Source: Spirochaetota bacterium (lineage in GTDB: Bacteria > Spirochaetota > Spirochaetia > Treponematales > UBA12059). From it: a DNA stretch of 64,000 nucleotides. Under the pieces are notes generated by a model, which was given only the letters and a program-made list of their open reading frames with translations, searched no databases and was not told the DNA's origin. The position numbers and the translations under genes are program-made. Location of the stretch: assembly GCA_018262985.1 (NCBI GenBank), contig JADFDI010000001.1, forward strand, positions 654,664 to 718,663, written 5' to 3'. This document shows positions 18,459 through 26,264 of the stretch, in pieces. Every line of letters begins with the position of its first letter. Positions within the stretch are counted from its first letter, which is position 1.

Positions 18459-18557
18459 GATAAGAAGGAGAGAAGAGCAAGAGGGAACAAGGGAACGCAG
18501 ACCGGTAGCAGGATCCGGATACCGATAGGAACGGGTTTCGATACAGGAGGGAACGAG

Positions 18558-21353
18558 ATGAAGAAGCGAACTTGGTTCGCGGCCGCGATCGCGGCCATCG
18601 GATTGGCGGCGCTGCTCGGCGCCTGCGCGGGAACGCCCGACGCCGAGGAAGTGTTCTCCGCCGGCCCCGCCTTCGAGACGGTCGCGCCGGGCACCGTGGA
18701 AGACAAGGGGCACCCGCTCATGAACCGCGCGGTCGCGGCGCACGACGCGCTCAAGCCCGCCGCCGACGAGGTCGTCGTGTACTACGTGCGCAACGACAAG
18801 GATTACGCCAGCTGGGGCTTCTGGCTCTGGGCCGTGCCCGGGGGCGACGGCTCGACGGTCTGGGACAAGACCCAGCACCTCGGCGTCGCGGCCGACGTCG
18901 GCTACCTGCGCTTCAAGAAGGACGGTTCCACGCTCGGCGTCAACACGCTCGGCGCGGACGGACTCTTCGGCGTCATCGCGCGGCGCGACTCGGGCTGGGA
19001 CAAGGACGGCGACAACGACCGCATCCTCGACGCCAACGTGACGAACGAATGGGTGATCTTCGAGAAGGACGGCAAGACCTACGCCTACGGTCCCTACGTT
19101 CCCACCATCGACAACGCCAAGCTTTCGAGCGCCTCCGAAATAGTGCTCGAGCTCTCCGGCCGCTTCGGCCTCCCGACCGAGGCCGGAAGCGGAGGCTTCG
19201 TCGTGAGCCGCGCGGACGGCTCGGGCGAGCTGGCCATACTCGACGTGGTCAACAACGCGGATCCCGCGAACAAGGCCAACAACTACGCGCGCCGCGTCCT
19301 CGTCAAGCTCGCCGCGGAGGCGCCCCTCGACGCGCCCCTCGTCGTGTCGCACCCGAGCTTCCTGGCGCCGGTCGCCGTGGACTCCGCGGCGCTCGCCGCC
19401 TCGCTGGCCGACAAGGTCGTGCCGCCCGAGGGCTACAAGCTCGGCGCCCTCTACGACGCCGCGTCGAAGTCGGTCGAGTTCCGGCTCTGGAGCCCCTTCG
19501 CCAGCAAGGTCGTGGTCCGGCTCTACAAATCCAGCCAGGCCGCCAAGGCTGACTGGAGCCTCGAGCTCGCGAAGGACGCCGCGACCGGCGTCTGGACCGG
19601 GCGCTTCTCGACGGTCGATCCCGACGGGCTCTTCTACGAGTACGGCGTCTTCGCCGGCGCCAAGGAGCGCGTCGCGCTCGATCCCTACGCCTACTCCATG
19701 GACGCCTTCACCGGAAGCGGCATAGGCCGCGGCGCCGTGGTGAACCCCGCCAAGGCCCTGCCCGCGGGCGGCTGGGAAGGCTACGAGGACGTCAAGCTGG
19801 CCCAGCGCGAGGACGCGGTCATCTACGAGGCGTCGGTCCGCGACTTCACCATCGCGAAGGACTCGGGCGTCAAGGCGCGCCCCGGCTCGTACCTGGCCTT
19901 CATCGAGAAGATTCCCTACCTGAAGGCGCTCGGCGTCACGCACGTCCAGCTCATGCCGGTCCTGAACTTCTACTACACCGACGAGACGAAGACCGCCTAC
20001 GAGGCCACGGGCCGCGCGAGCGACAACAACTACAACTGGGGCTACGACCCGCACTCGTACTTCACGCCCGAGGGCTGGTTCGCCACCGACGCCCGCGACC
20101 CCTACGCGCGCATGGTCGAGCTCAAGACCCTGGTCAAGGAGCTGCACAAGGCCGGCCTCGGCGTGTTGCTCGACGTGGTCTACAACCACACCGCGAACAC
20201 CGAGATCTTCGAGCCCGTCGTGCCCGGCTACTTCTACCGGCGCGACGCGCGCGGCGCCCTCACGAGCCAGTCCGGCTGCGGCAACGACGTCGCCACCGAG
20301 CGCGTCATGGCCGCCCGCCTGATGCGCGACTCGCTCGAGTACTGGGTGCGCGAGTACAAGGTCGACGGCTTCCGCTTCGACCTCATGGGCCTTATCGCCG
20401 CCGAGCCCATCCTCAAGGCGCGCGAGGCCATCGCCAGGATTCCCGGCAAGGACGACATCCTGTTCCAGGGCGAAGGCTGGAAGATGTACCGCGGACCCGC
20501 GCTCGCCGTCATGGACCAGAACTACATGGAGAAGACCGACCTGGTGTCCGTGTTCAACGACGAGATCCGCGACATCCTCAAGGCCGGCGGCATGAACGAC
20601 CGGCAGAAGGGCTTCGTCACGGGCAAGCCGGTCAACACGGCCATGATCTTCAACAACATCTCCGGACGGCCCATGCTCAACTTCAAGGCCGACGACCCGG
20701 GCGACGCGATGATCTACGTGTCCGCCCACGACAACCTGACGCTCGCCGACAACATCGCCTTCAACTCAGGGCTCATGGCGAAGTATCCGGACGAGCGCGC
20801 GGAGATCGCCGCCCGCGTCAAGCTGGCCAACTTCTTCGTGCTGACCGGCCAGGGCGTCGCCTTCCTGCACGCGGGCGACGAGCGCGGCCGCACCAAGCCG
20901 AAGCTCTCGAGCACCACGGAAGTGACCGGCGACTACGTCCACAACAGCTACGACGCCTCCGACGACATCAACCAGTTCCCCTGGACGGTCGAGCCTGAGT
21001 TCGCCGCGAGCGCCGAGTGGGTGAAGGGCCTCATCGCCATCCGCAAGGCCAACGCGGCCTTCCGCCTCGGCGACGCCGCCAAGGTGGCCGCCGCCCAGAA
21101 GCAGCTCGCCCACGGCGACCAGCTTTCGATGGGCTGGACCGTCACCTGGGAGGGACAGACCTTCGTCCTGCTCGTCAACGCCAACTTCGACCTGCCGCAG
21201 ACCTTCGAGACGGGCCTGGGGCTCTCTGGCGCCCGCGCCCTGGTCGACTCGGACGAGGCGAATCCCGCCGGCGTCTCCGAGCCGAGCGGCTTCGAGATCA
21301 AGGGAACCACGATCACCGTGGAGCCCCTGACGGCGGTCATGCTGAAGCTGTAG
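18558..21353 (+). CDS. pulA: Type I pullulanase, lipoprotein
   Basis: This 931-residue debranching enzyme hydrolyses alpha-1,6 links in pullulan, starch or glycogen fragments. The signal peptide ends in a lipobox (LLGAC, Cys about residue 23), so it is membrane-anchored in the periplasm or on the surface. A CBM41-like domain (VVVYYVRNDKDYASWGFWLW onward, about 73-180) and a CBM48-like domain (about 290-390) precede the GH13 barrel. The barrel shows YNWGYDP (about 492), nucleophile GFRFDLMG (about 604), acid FQGEGW (about 635) and SAHDN (about 724). The ATG has GGAGG 7-8 bp upstream. It closes the operon that starts at 14852. Confidence 0.95.
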   Translation: MKKRTWFAAAIAAIGLAALLGACAGTPDAEEVFSAGPAFETVAPGTVEDKGHPLMNRAVAAHDALKPAADEVVVYYVRNDKDYASWGFWLWAVPGGDGSTVWDKTQHLGVAADVGYLRFKKDGSTLGVNTLGADGLFGVIARRDSGWDKDGDNDRILDANVTNEWVIFEKDGKTYAYGPYVPTIDNAKLSSASEIVLELSGRFGLPTEAGSGGFVVSRADGSGELAILDVVNNADPANKANNYARRVLVKLAAEAPLDAPLVVSHPSFLAPVAVDSAALAASLADKVVPPEGYKLGALYDAASKSVEFRLWSPFASKVVVRLYKSSQAAKADWSLELAKDAATGVWTGRFSTVDPDGLFYEYGVFAGAKERVALDPYAYSMDAFTGSGIGRGAVVNPAKALPAGGWEGYEDVKLAQREDAVIYEASVRDFTIAKDSGVKARPGSYLAFIEKIPYLKALGVTHVQLMPVLNFYYTDETKTAYEATGRASDNNYNWGYDPHSYFTPEGWFATDARDPYARMVELKTLVKELHKAGLGVLLDVVYNHTANTEIFEPVVPGYFYRRDARGALTSQSGCGNDVATERVMAARLMRDSLEYWVREYKVDGFRFDLMGLIAAEPILKAREAIARIPGKDDILFQGEGWKMYRGPALAVMDQNYMEKTDLVSVFNDEIRDILKAGGMNDRQKGFVTGKPVNTAMIFNNISGRPMLNFKADDPGDAMIYVSAHDNLTLADNIAFNSGLMAKYPDERAEIAARVKLANFFVLTGQGVAFLHAGDERGRTKPKLSSTTEVTGDYVHNSYDASDDINQFPWTVEPEFAASAEWVKGLIAIRKANAAFRLGDAAKVAAAQKQLAHGDQLSMGWTVTWEGQTFVLLVNANFDLPQTFETGLGLSGARALVDSDEANPAGVSEPSGFEIKGTTITVEPLTAVMLKL

Positions 21354-21370
21354 CGAGTACTCGCATGCGT

Positions 21371-21404
21371 GAGGAGGCGCCCGTACTTACGCGGGCGCCT
21401 CTTC
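21371..21404 (+). terminator. Hairpin terminator after the pullulanase gene
   Basis: GAGGCGCCCG (21374-21383) pairs with CGGGCGCCTC (21392-21401), extendable by three pairs, 18 bp after the stop. The following bases are only moderately T-rich. Confidence 0.6.
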
Positions 21405-21619
21405 CATTTCCGTCCGCCGTCCCGAAAGGGGCAATTTGCGAAACTGTCAAGCGCGAAACAGCTTCAATGAGCATGTTAAAGCGGTTAACCACTTAAAAAA
21501 TGTATAGCTTATACTGCCAAGACTATCCACTTTTAACGCCTTACCATTCATTTTCTCGGATCGATGCGCCGGCCAAGGGGCTACACTACGCTGTCAAACC
21601 GGTTTAGTGAACCGATTTA
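21405..21619 (+). promoter_or_regulatory. AT-richer regulatory region with tandem LacI-type operators
   Basis: The 363-bp gap before the CBM-barrel gene holds an AT-rich stretch with TATACT at 21510-21515, then TACACT at 21582-21587, a likely -10 box. The operator CAAACCGGTTTA follows at 21595-21606, at about +1 to +12, and a second, weaker copy TGAACCGATTTA lies at 21608-21619. A small dyad CCGATTTACCAAATCGG overlaps the second copy. No strong -35 box is seen. The remaining leader to 21716 shows nothing else. Confidence 0.65.
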
Positions 21620-21716
21620 CCAAATCGGAAATGTCGGGACGCGGAAGACGGTCGAGATACAGGCGGGACCTTCGGGCAAGGTCGTCCGCGCCCCGCGAGT
21701 TCAGAGGGAGGAGTAT

Positions 21717-23711
21717 GTGATCAAACGCACGATACTGACGCTGGCCCTGGCCCTGCTCGTGGCCGGGATGTCGGTAGCCGAAGTCCGCGTGAAGGCGCTC
21801 GACGACGTGAACGTCGAGATAACCTTCACCTGGAAGGACGACGCGGCGACCGAAATGGCCGTGATCGGAACTTTCAACAACTGGGTCGAGCCCGGTGTAC
21901 CCATGACCCGCAACGCCGATGGGCTTTGGGAATACACCCTCAAGGCAACGGTGGCCGACGAGATCGCCTACAAGATCTTCAACAAGGGCACCTACATCTT
22001 CGACGCGAAGGCGCCGGACAAGAAGGACGACGGCTTCGGCGGCAACAACGGCCTCATCATCGTTGCCGACGTGTTGGCCGGGATCGCGCCCGGACAGCTC
22101 GCGGCGGCTGGCGAAGGCGGTTCCGGCCTCCCGGTCGCGAACGCCTATCCGAGCAAGCTCAACTTCGGCATGTACACCGTCATCGGCTCGAAGACCACCT
22201 TCGTCACCCAGGGCCTCGTCGACAAGACCGTCAAGGGGCTCGAGACCGACTCGACCGGCCTTTTCGGCAAATCGTACTGGAAGGTCGGCGGCACGCTCTG
22301 GCCGAGCGTAACGGCCTGGTTCGAGATGAAGGCCTTCGACGGCTACAAGGCGGTCTGGGCGCAGGACGCCACGGGTCTTGTGAACCCCGAGCTTGACGCG
22401 GGAATCGCCGGCCTCGTCTCCGGGCTTCTCTTCAATCCGGTCAACTGGCTCGGCGGCGCGAATCCCGTCCTCAATTCCATCAAGACCGGCTTCGAGTCGC
22501 CTTGGCTCGTCTGGGAGACCGGCTACGGCTACGCCAAGCCCCAGAAGCGTACGGCCGTCCTCTGGGAGACCCTGAACGAGCGCGACGGCAACGACGGCTA
22601 CATGCGCTTCGACCTGGGCCCCGAGCTCCGGAAGCTCGGCGGCCTTTCGATCGAGGCGACCGGCGCCCCGAACAAGATGTCCGGCAACTACGGTTTCTTC
22701 GGCTGGTTCGGCGCCAGCGCGGGCGACCTCAAGCTCGACTTCCAGTACGACTTCAAGAGCGCCGCGACCGACGACCTGTCCGCCATCTTCGACAAGCTCT
22801 ACCACCAGGATCTGCTCATCGGCGCCAAGTACAAGCTCGCGGGCGTGAACCTGGCGGTCCAGGGCCTCGTCAACCTGTTCAGCGAGGAGCCCTTCGGTAT
22901 CGATAGCCACACGGCCGCCGAGCTCAAGGCCGATTGGGCCCTGCCCGCCGACGCGTTCGGCCTCGCGGCGAGCTACCGCTATACGGGCTCCATGGCCGAA
23001 ATGCTCTTCGGCAACGGCGACTCCCTCGGCACCAAGGGCACCCAACGCGTCTACCTCAACCTCTGGGGCAAGCCGCTTCCGGGCTTGAAGCTCGGCCTCG
23101 ATTCGAGCGGCGTGCTCGAGACCGCGAGGCTCGCCGACGCCGCGATCGAGTTCGACGCCAAGCCTTACGCCGAGTACGCGCTCGACGCCCTGCTCGGGAA
23201 GAAGAGCTCGGTGAACGCCTACGCCAAACTCAAGTACGACCTCGAGGCGGGCGCCGCCTACGAGGCGAGCGGCTCGGCCTTCCAGTTCGGCGAAGCCGGC
23301 GCGAAGTTCTACCTCGACGCCCCCGTGCCCTCGGTAGTCAACTCGATGGATATCTACTGGGGCCTCAACAACTGGGACGCGGACAAGGTCTTCAACACCT
23401 TGGTCGCCTCGTTCCGCATGCCGAAGGACCTTTCGGCGGAGCTCGGCCTCGGACTGCGCACGCCGCGCGCCTCGGCCCCGGCCGCCCTCAAGGCCGAGAA
23501 CAACCTGCTCGGCGCCTCCATCGGAGCCTCGTGGAAGGTGCCCAAGCCCGCCATCAAGAGCCCGCTCATCTATGGCGCCTTCGCCTGGAACATGGATCCC
23601 TACGACTCCGACGGCAACACGCTGTCGATGGACGGATTCACGACCTCGGGCGGCGCGGCCAAGAACGACGGCTACGCCACGCTCCGGATCCTGATGAAGT
23701 GGGACTTCTAG
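21717..23711 (+). CDS. CBM48/AMPK-type glycogen-binding domain fused to a probable outer-membrane barrel (A)
   Basis: The GTG at 21717 has GGAGG 6-7 bp upstream and gives 664 residues with a signal peptide (cleavage after MSVA). Residues about 28-115 form a carbohydrate-binding E-set domain: AVIGTFNNWVEPGVPM and KAPDKKDDGFGGNNG match the AMPK/CBM48 glycogen-binding pattern. The remaining 540 residues are rich in alternating polar/hydrophobic strands with many Tyr, Trp and Gly and end ILMKWDF, a terminal Phe as in barrel insertion signals. It is paralogous to the product at 24217, sharing WNMDPYD near the C-terminus. I infer an alpha-glucan-binding porin or uptake protein. No function has been proven for such a fusion as far as I know. 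Confidence 0.7.
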   Translation: MIKRTILTLALALLVAGMSVAEVRVKALDDVNVEITFTWKDDAATEMAVIGTFNNWVEPGVPMTRNADGLWEYTLKATVADEIAYKIFNKGTYIFDAKAPDKKDDGFGGNNGLIIVADVLAGIAPGQLAAAGEGGSGLPVANAYPSKLNFGMYTVIGSKTTFVTQGLVDKTVKGLETDSTGLFGKSYWKVGGTLWPSVTAWFEMKAFDGYKAVWAQDATGLVNPELDAGIAGLVSGLLFNPVNWLGGANPVLNSIKTGFESPWLVWETGYGYAKPQKRTAVLWETLNERDGNDGYMRFDLGPELRKLGGLSIEATGAPNKMSGNYGFFGWFGASAGDLKLDFQYDFKSAATDDLSAIFDKLYHQDLLIGAKYKLAGVNLAVQGLVNLFSEEPFGIDSHTAAELKADWALPADAFGLAASYRYTGSMAEMLFGNGDSLGTKGTQRVYLNLWGKPLPGLKLGLDSSGVLETARLADAAIEFDAKPYAEYALDALLGKKSSVNAYAKLKYDLEAGAAYEASGSAFQFGEAGAKFYLDAPVPSVVNSMDIYWGLNNWDADKVFNTLVASFRMPKDLSAELGLGLRTPRASAPAALKAENNLLGASIGASWKVPKPAIKSPLIYGAFAWNMDPYDSDGNTLSMDGFTTSGGAAKNDGYATLRILMKWDF

Positions 23712-23727
23712 CATGAGGAACGCGAAC

Positions 23728-24204
23728 ATGAAGCACACGACTGTTTACGCCGTCCTGCTCGTCGCCGCCATCGCCGTCCTTTCCGGCTGCGGCAGCGCGC
23801 TGCACAACGGCACGGAGATGGCGATCGAGCGGGTGACCCTGACCGGCCTGCCGTCGGCGGTCTACGCGGAAGGCCAGGAAATGGTGTTCTCCTACAACAT
23901 GGGAGACGATGGCTGGATCCATGACGACGCGACCCTTTTCGCGATGCCCAAGTACCGCGCCAGCGTGGCCGCCGACGGTTCGCTGGTCTTCAACTTCGGC
24001 ACGCCGATCGAGATCGTCACGCCGACCCTCAAATTCCTGCTGATCGACCCGGCCAAGACCTGGGCGACGCTCAAGATCGACCTGAAGCACTCGGGCAAGT
24101 CGGGCGGCGACGTCGAACTCGACAACACCTGGGCCGGCGCCGCCGCGCCGGAGCGCATCCTCGGCGTCGTCTCCGGGGACGACGTGGCCTGGGACTACGA
24201 GTAA
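23728..24204 (+). CDS. Small lipoprotein of unknown function in the CBM-barrel cluster
   Basis: The ATG at 23728 has GAGGA 8 bp upstream; an ATG at 23713 has none. The 158-residue product begins MKHTTVYAVLLVAAIAVLSG followed by Cys, a clear lipobox. The mature part is short, beta-rich and unlike any family I recognise (ends VVSGDDVAWDYE). It sits 16 bp after barrel A and 12 bp before barrel B, so it is surely co-expressed with them. It may be a partner lipoprotein of the barrels. Other explanations remain open. Confidence 0.75.
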   Translation: MKHTTVYAVLLVAAIAVLSGCGSALHNGTEMAIERVTLTGLPSAVYAEGQEMVFSYNMGDDGWIHDDATLFAMPKYRASVAADGSLVFNFGTPIEIVTPTLKFLLIDPAKTWATLKIDLKHSGKSGGDVELDNTWAGAAAPERILGVVSGDDVAWDYE

Positions 24205-24216
24205 GGAGTGGACGGC

Positions 24217-26169
24217 ATGAACCTCAAGAAACTGCTCGCGGCCGTCGCGATTCTCTTCCTGCTCGGAAGCGCGGCCTTCGCGGATGTATGGATAAAGGAC
24301 GAAGGGAGCGGCAAGGTCGCCGTCACCTTCACGCACAAGGACGACGCCGCCACCGAGATGGCGGTCATCGGCTCCTTCAACAGCTGGGTGGAACCGGGCG
24401 TTCCGATGGCGCGCAACGCCGAGGGGCTCTGGGAGCTGACCATCGAGGCGAGCGTCGAGGACGAGATCGTCTACAAGTTCTTCTCGAAGGGCAGCTACAT
24501 CTTCGACTACAAGGCGCCCGACAAGAAGGACGACGGCTTCGGCGGAAACAACGGCCTCATCGTCGTGGCTGAGGTGCTGGCCATGCAAGCCGCCGGCGTC
24601 ACGGACGCCTCGGGCGGCTCGGCCGCCGCGGTCGTTCCGCAGCTGCCCGGAGCGCGCAAGAAGCTCGCCTTCGGCACCTTCGCCTTCGTCGAGAGCGACA
24701 CCCGCTTCGACACCGATGGCGGCTTCAATCCGCTCAAGTCGACGGTTGACGCCAAGAGCGTGTGGAAGCTCGAGGGCGACGTGGTCGGCAAGATGCCGGC
24801 CTTCTTCGAGATCACTTTCTTCGACGGCTCCACGCCCGTCTGGGAGAAGGGCGGCACCTCGATCGGCGACGGCCTCGAGTCGCTCGCCTCGGGCTTCGTC
24901 TTCAACCCGGCCTTCTGGCTGGGCTCCGGCACGCGCCCGAGCCTCGACAAGTTCCGCTTCGGTTTCGACACGAAGTACCTGGCCTACGAGACCGGCTACG
25001 GCGAGACCTGGCTGCCCGGCCGAGATTCCGTGCTCTGGGAGACGGTGGCCGCCGAACAGACCGTGGCGGGTCTCGGCTACTCCTCGTTCCGGCTCGGCTC
25101 GGCGCTCCGCGAAGTCGGCGACTTCAGCTTCGACGCCGCGCTGGTACCGAACCGGAGCCTGAACGACTTCTACGGCCTCTACGCGTACGCGAAGGCCGCC
25201 TACGGCGACTACGAGCTCGATGTCCAGTACGAGCTCCGCTCGCTCACCAAGACCGAGCCGCTCAAGATCTTCGAAATCCTCTCGCGCCAGGATTACATCG
25301 TCGGCGCCCGCGGCTACCTCGGCATGCTTGGCCTTTCCGGGCAGTTCCTGCTCTCGCGCTTCACCCCGGGCGGCACGGCCGAGGCTTTACCCTTCACCGA
25401 CAAGATGGCGGCGGCGCTCAAGCTGGACTACGCGGATTTCTTCGAGCTCTGGGACGGCTACCTCGGCCTCGCGTACCGGGGCATCGCGGCCCAGCTGCTC
25501 TACGGAGACAGCGTCGCCGAGCTCGGCGACCCGGAGACCCTCGGCCTCGACCTGGGCGGCTCCATCCGCCTCGGCCACTGGCTGCGCGGCAAGCTCGACG
25601 CGGGCGCCACGCTCTCGAGCGCGGACCTCTTCGTCGGCAACATCGCGGTCACGGCCCGACCCGGCCTGGTTGTCGATGTCAGCCTCCTCGCGAAGCGCCC
25701 GCTCACCGCGGAGCTCTACGCGGACCTCTCCTACGACACCCTGCCGGCTTCCGGCGAGGCTGCCTTCAACTTCGTCCAGGCCGGGCTCGCGGCCCATGTC
25801 GGCGACCTGGTGCCCGGGCTGCTCGAGACGGTGGATCTCTGGTACGGCCTCTCGAACGGCGCGACCATGTGGAACACCCTGCTCGCGGAGCTCGGCTTCG
25901 CCAAGGGCCTCACGGCCCAGCTCGGCGGCGGCCTCCGCTCCGGCGACTCCGTCGCGAACCCGATCGGCGCCCTGGCCGGCGTCAAGTGGCTCGTGCCCGC
26001 GCCCGCCGCCAAGAGCCCGACCCTGTACGCGCAGTTCGTCTGGAACATGGACCCCTACGACGCCGACGCCCTCACGGGCTTCGACCTCACCGATAACCTG
26101 CCGACGTCCGGCATCGCGGCTTCCCAGACCGAAGCCGCCCTGCGCCTCGGCATCACCTGGGATTTCTGA
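24217..26169 (+). CDS. CBM48/AMPK-type glycogen-binding domain fused to a probable outer-membrane barrel (B)
   Basis: This 650-residue paralogue of the product at 21717 has a signal peptide (MNLKKLLAAVAILFLLGSAA, cleavage after AFA). Its E-set domain is almost the same as in A (AVIGSFNSWVEPGVPM; KAPDKKDDGFGGNNG). A long strand-rich part follows and ends LGITWDF. The binding domain is far better conserved between A and B than the barrel parts, as expected if both bind the same glucan but form different channels or contacts. AAGGAG 8 bp before the ATG at 24217 supports that start over the GTG at 24208. It lies in one transcript with A and the two lipoproteins. Confidence 0.7.
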   Translation: MNLKKLLAAVAILFLLGSAAFADVWIKDEGSGKVAVTFTHKDDAATEMAVIGSFNSWVEPGVPMARNAEGLWELTIEASVEDEIVYKFFSKGSYIFDYKAPDKKDDGFGGNNGLIVVAEVLAMQAAGVTDASGGSAAAVVPQLPGARKKLAFGTFAFVESDTRFDTDGGFNPLKSTVDAKSVWKLEGDVVGKMPAFFEITFFDGSTPVWEKGGTSIGDGLESLASGFVFNPAFWLGSGTRPSLDKFRFGFDTKYLAYETGYGETWLPGRDSVLWETVAAEQTVAGLGYSSFRLGSALREVGDFSFDAALVPNRSLNDFYGLYAYAKAAYGDYELDVQYELRSLTKTEPLKIFEILSRQDYIVGARGYLGMLGLSGQFLLSRFTPGGTAEALPFTDKMAAALKLDYADFFELWDGYLGLAYRGIAAQLLYGDSVAELGDPETLGLDLGGSIRLGHWLRGKLDAGATLSSADLFVGNIAVTARPGLVVDVSLLAKRPLTAELYADLSYDTLPASGEAAFNFVQAGLAAHVGDLVPGLLETVDLWYGLSNGATMWNTLLAELGFAKGLTAQLGGGLRSGDSVANPIGALAGVKWLVPAPAAKSPTLYAQFVWNMDPYDADALTGFDLTDNLPTSGIAASQTEAALRLGITWDF

Positions 26170-26184
26170 ACGAGTCACCAATGA

Positions 26185-26249
26185 CCGGGGATCCGTCGGG
26201 CGTAGGCCCGGCTCCCCGGCATTCCCATCCAATGCCTGCGGCATTGGAT
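26185..26249 (+). other. Two consecutive hairpins in the leader of the CBM lipoprotein gene
   Basis: The 95-bp gap holds a stem CCGGGG/CCCCGG (26185-26219, with an inner CGGGC/GCCCG). A perfect 10-bp stem then follows, ATCCAATGCC against GGCATTGGAT (26227-26249), with a 3-nt loop and only 3 bp before the ribosome binding site. They may stabilise the downstream mRNA or tune readthrough. Confidence 0.5.
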
Positions 26250-26264
26250 TACAAGGAGAGCGAA

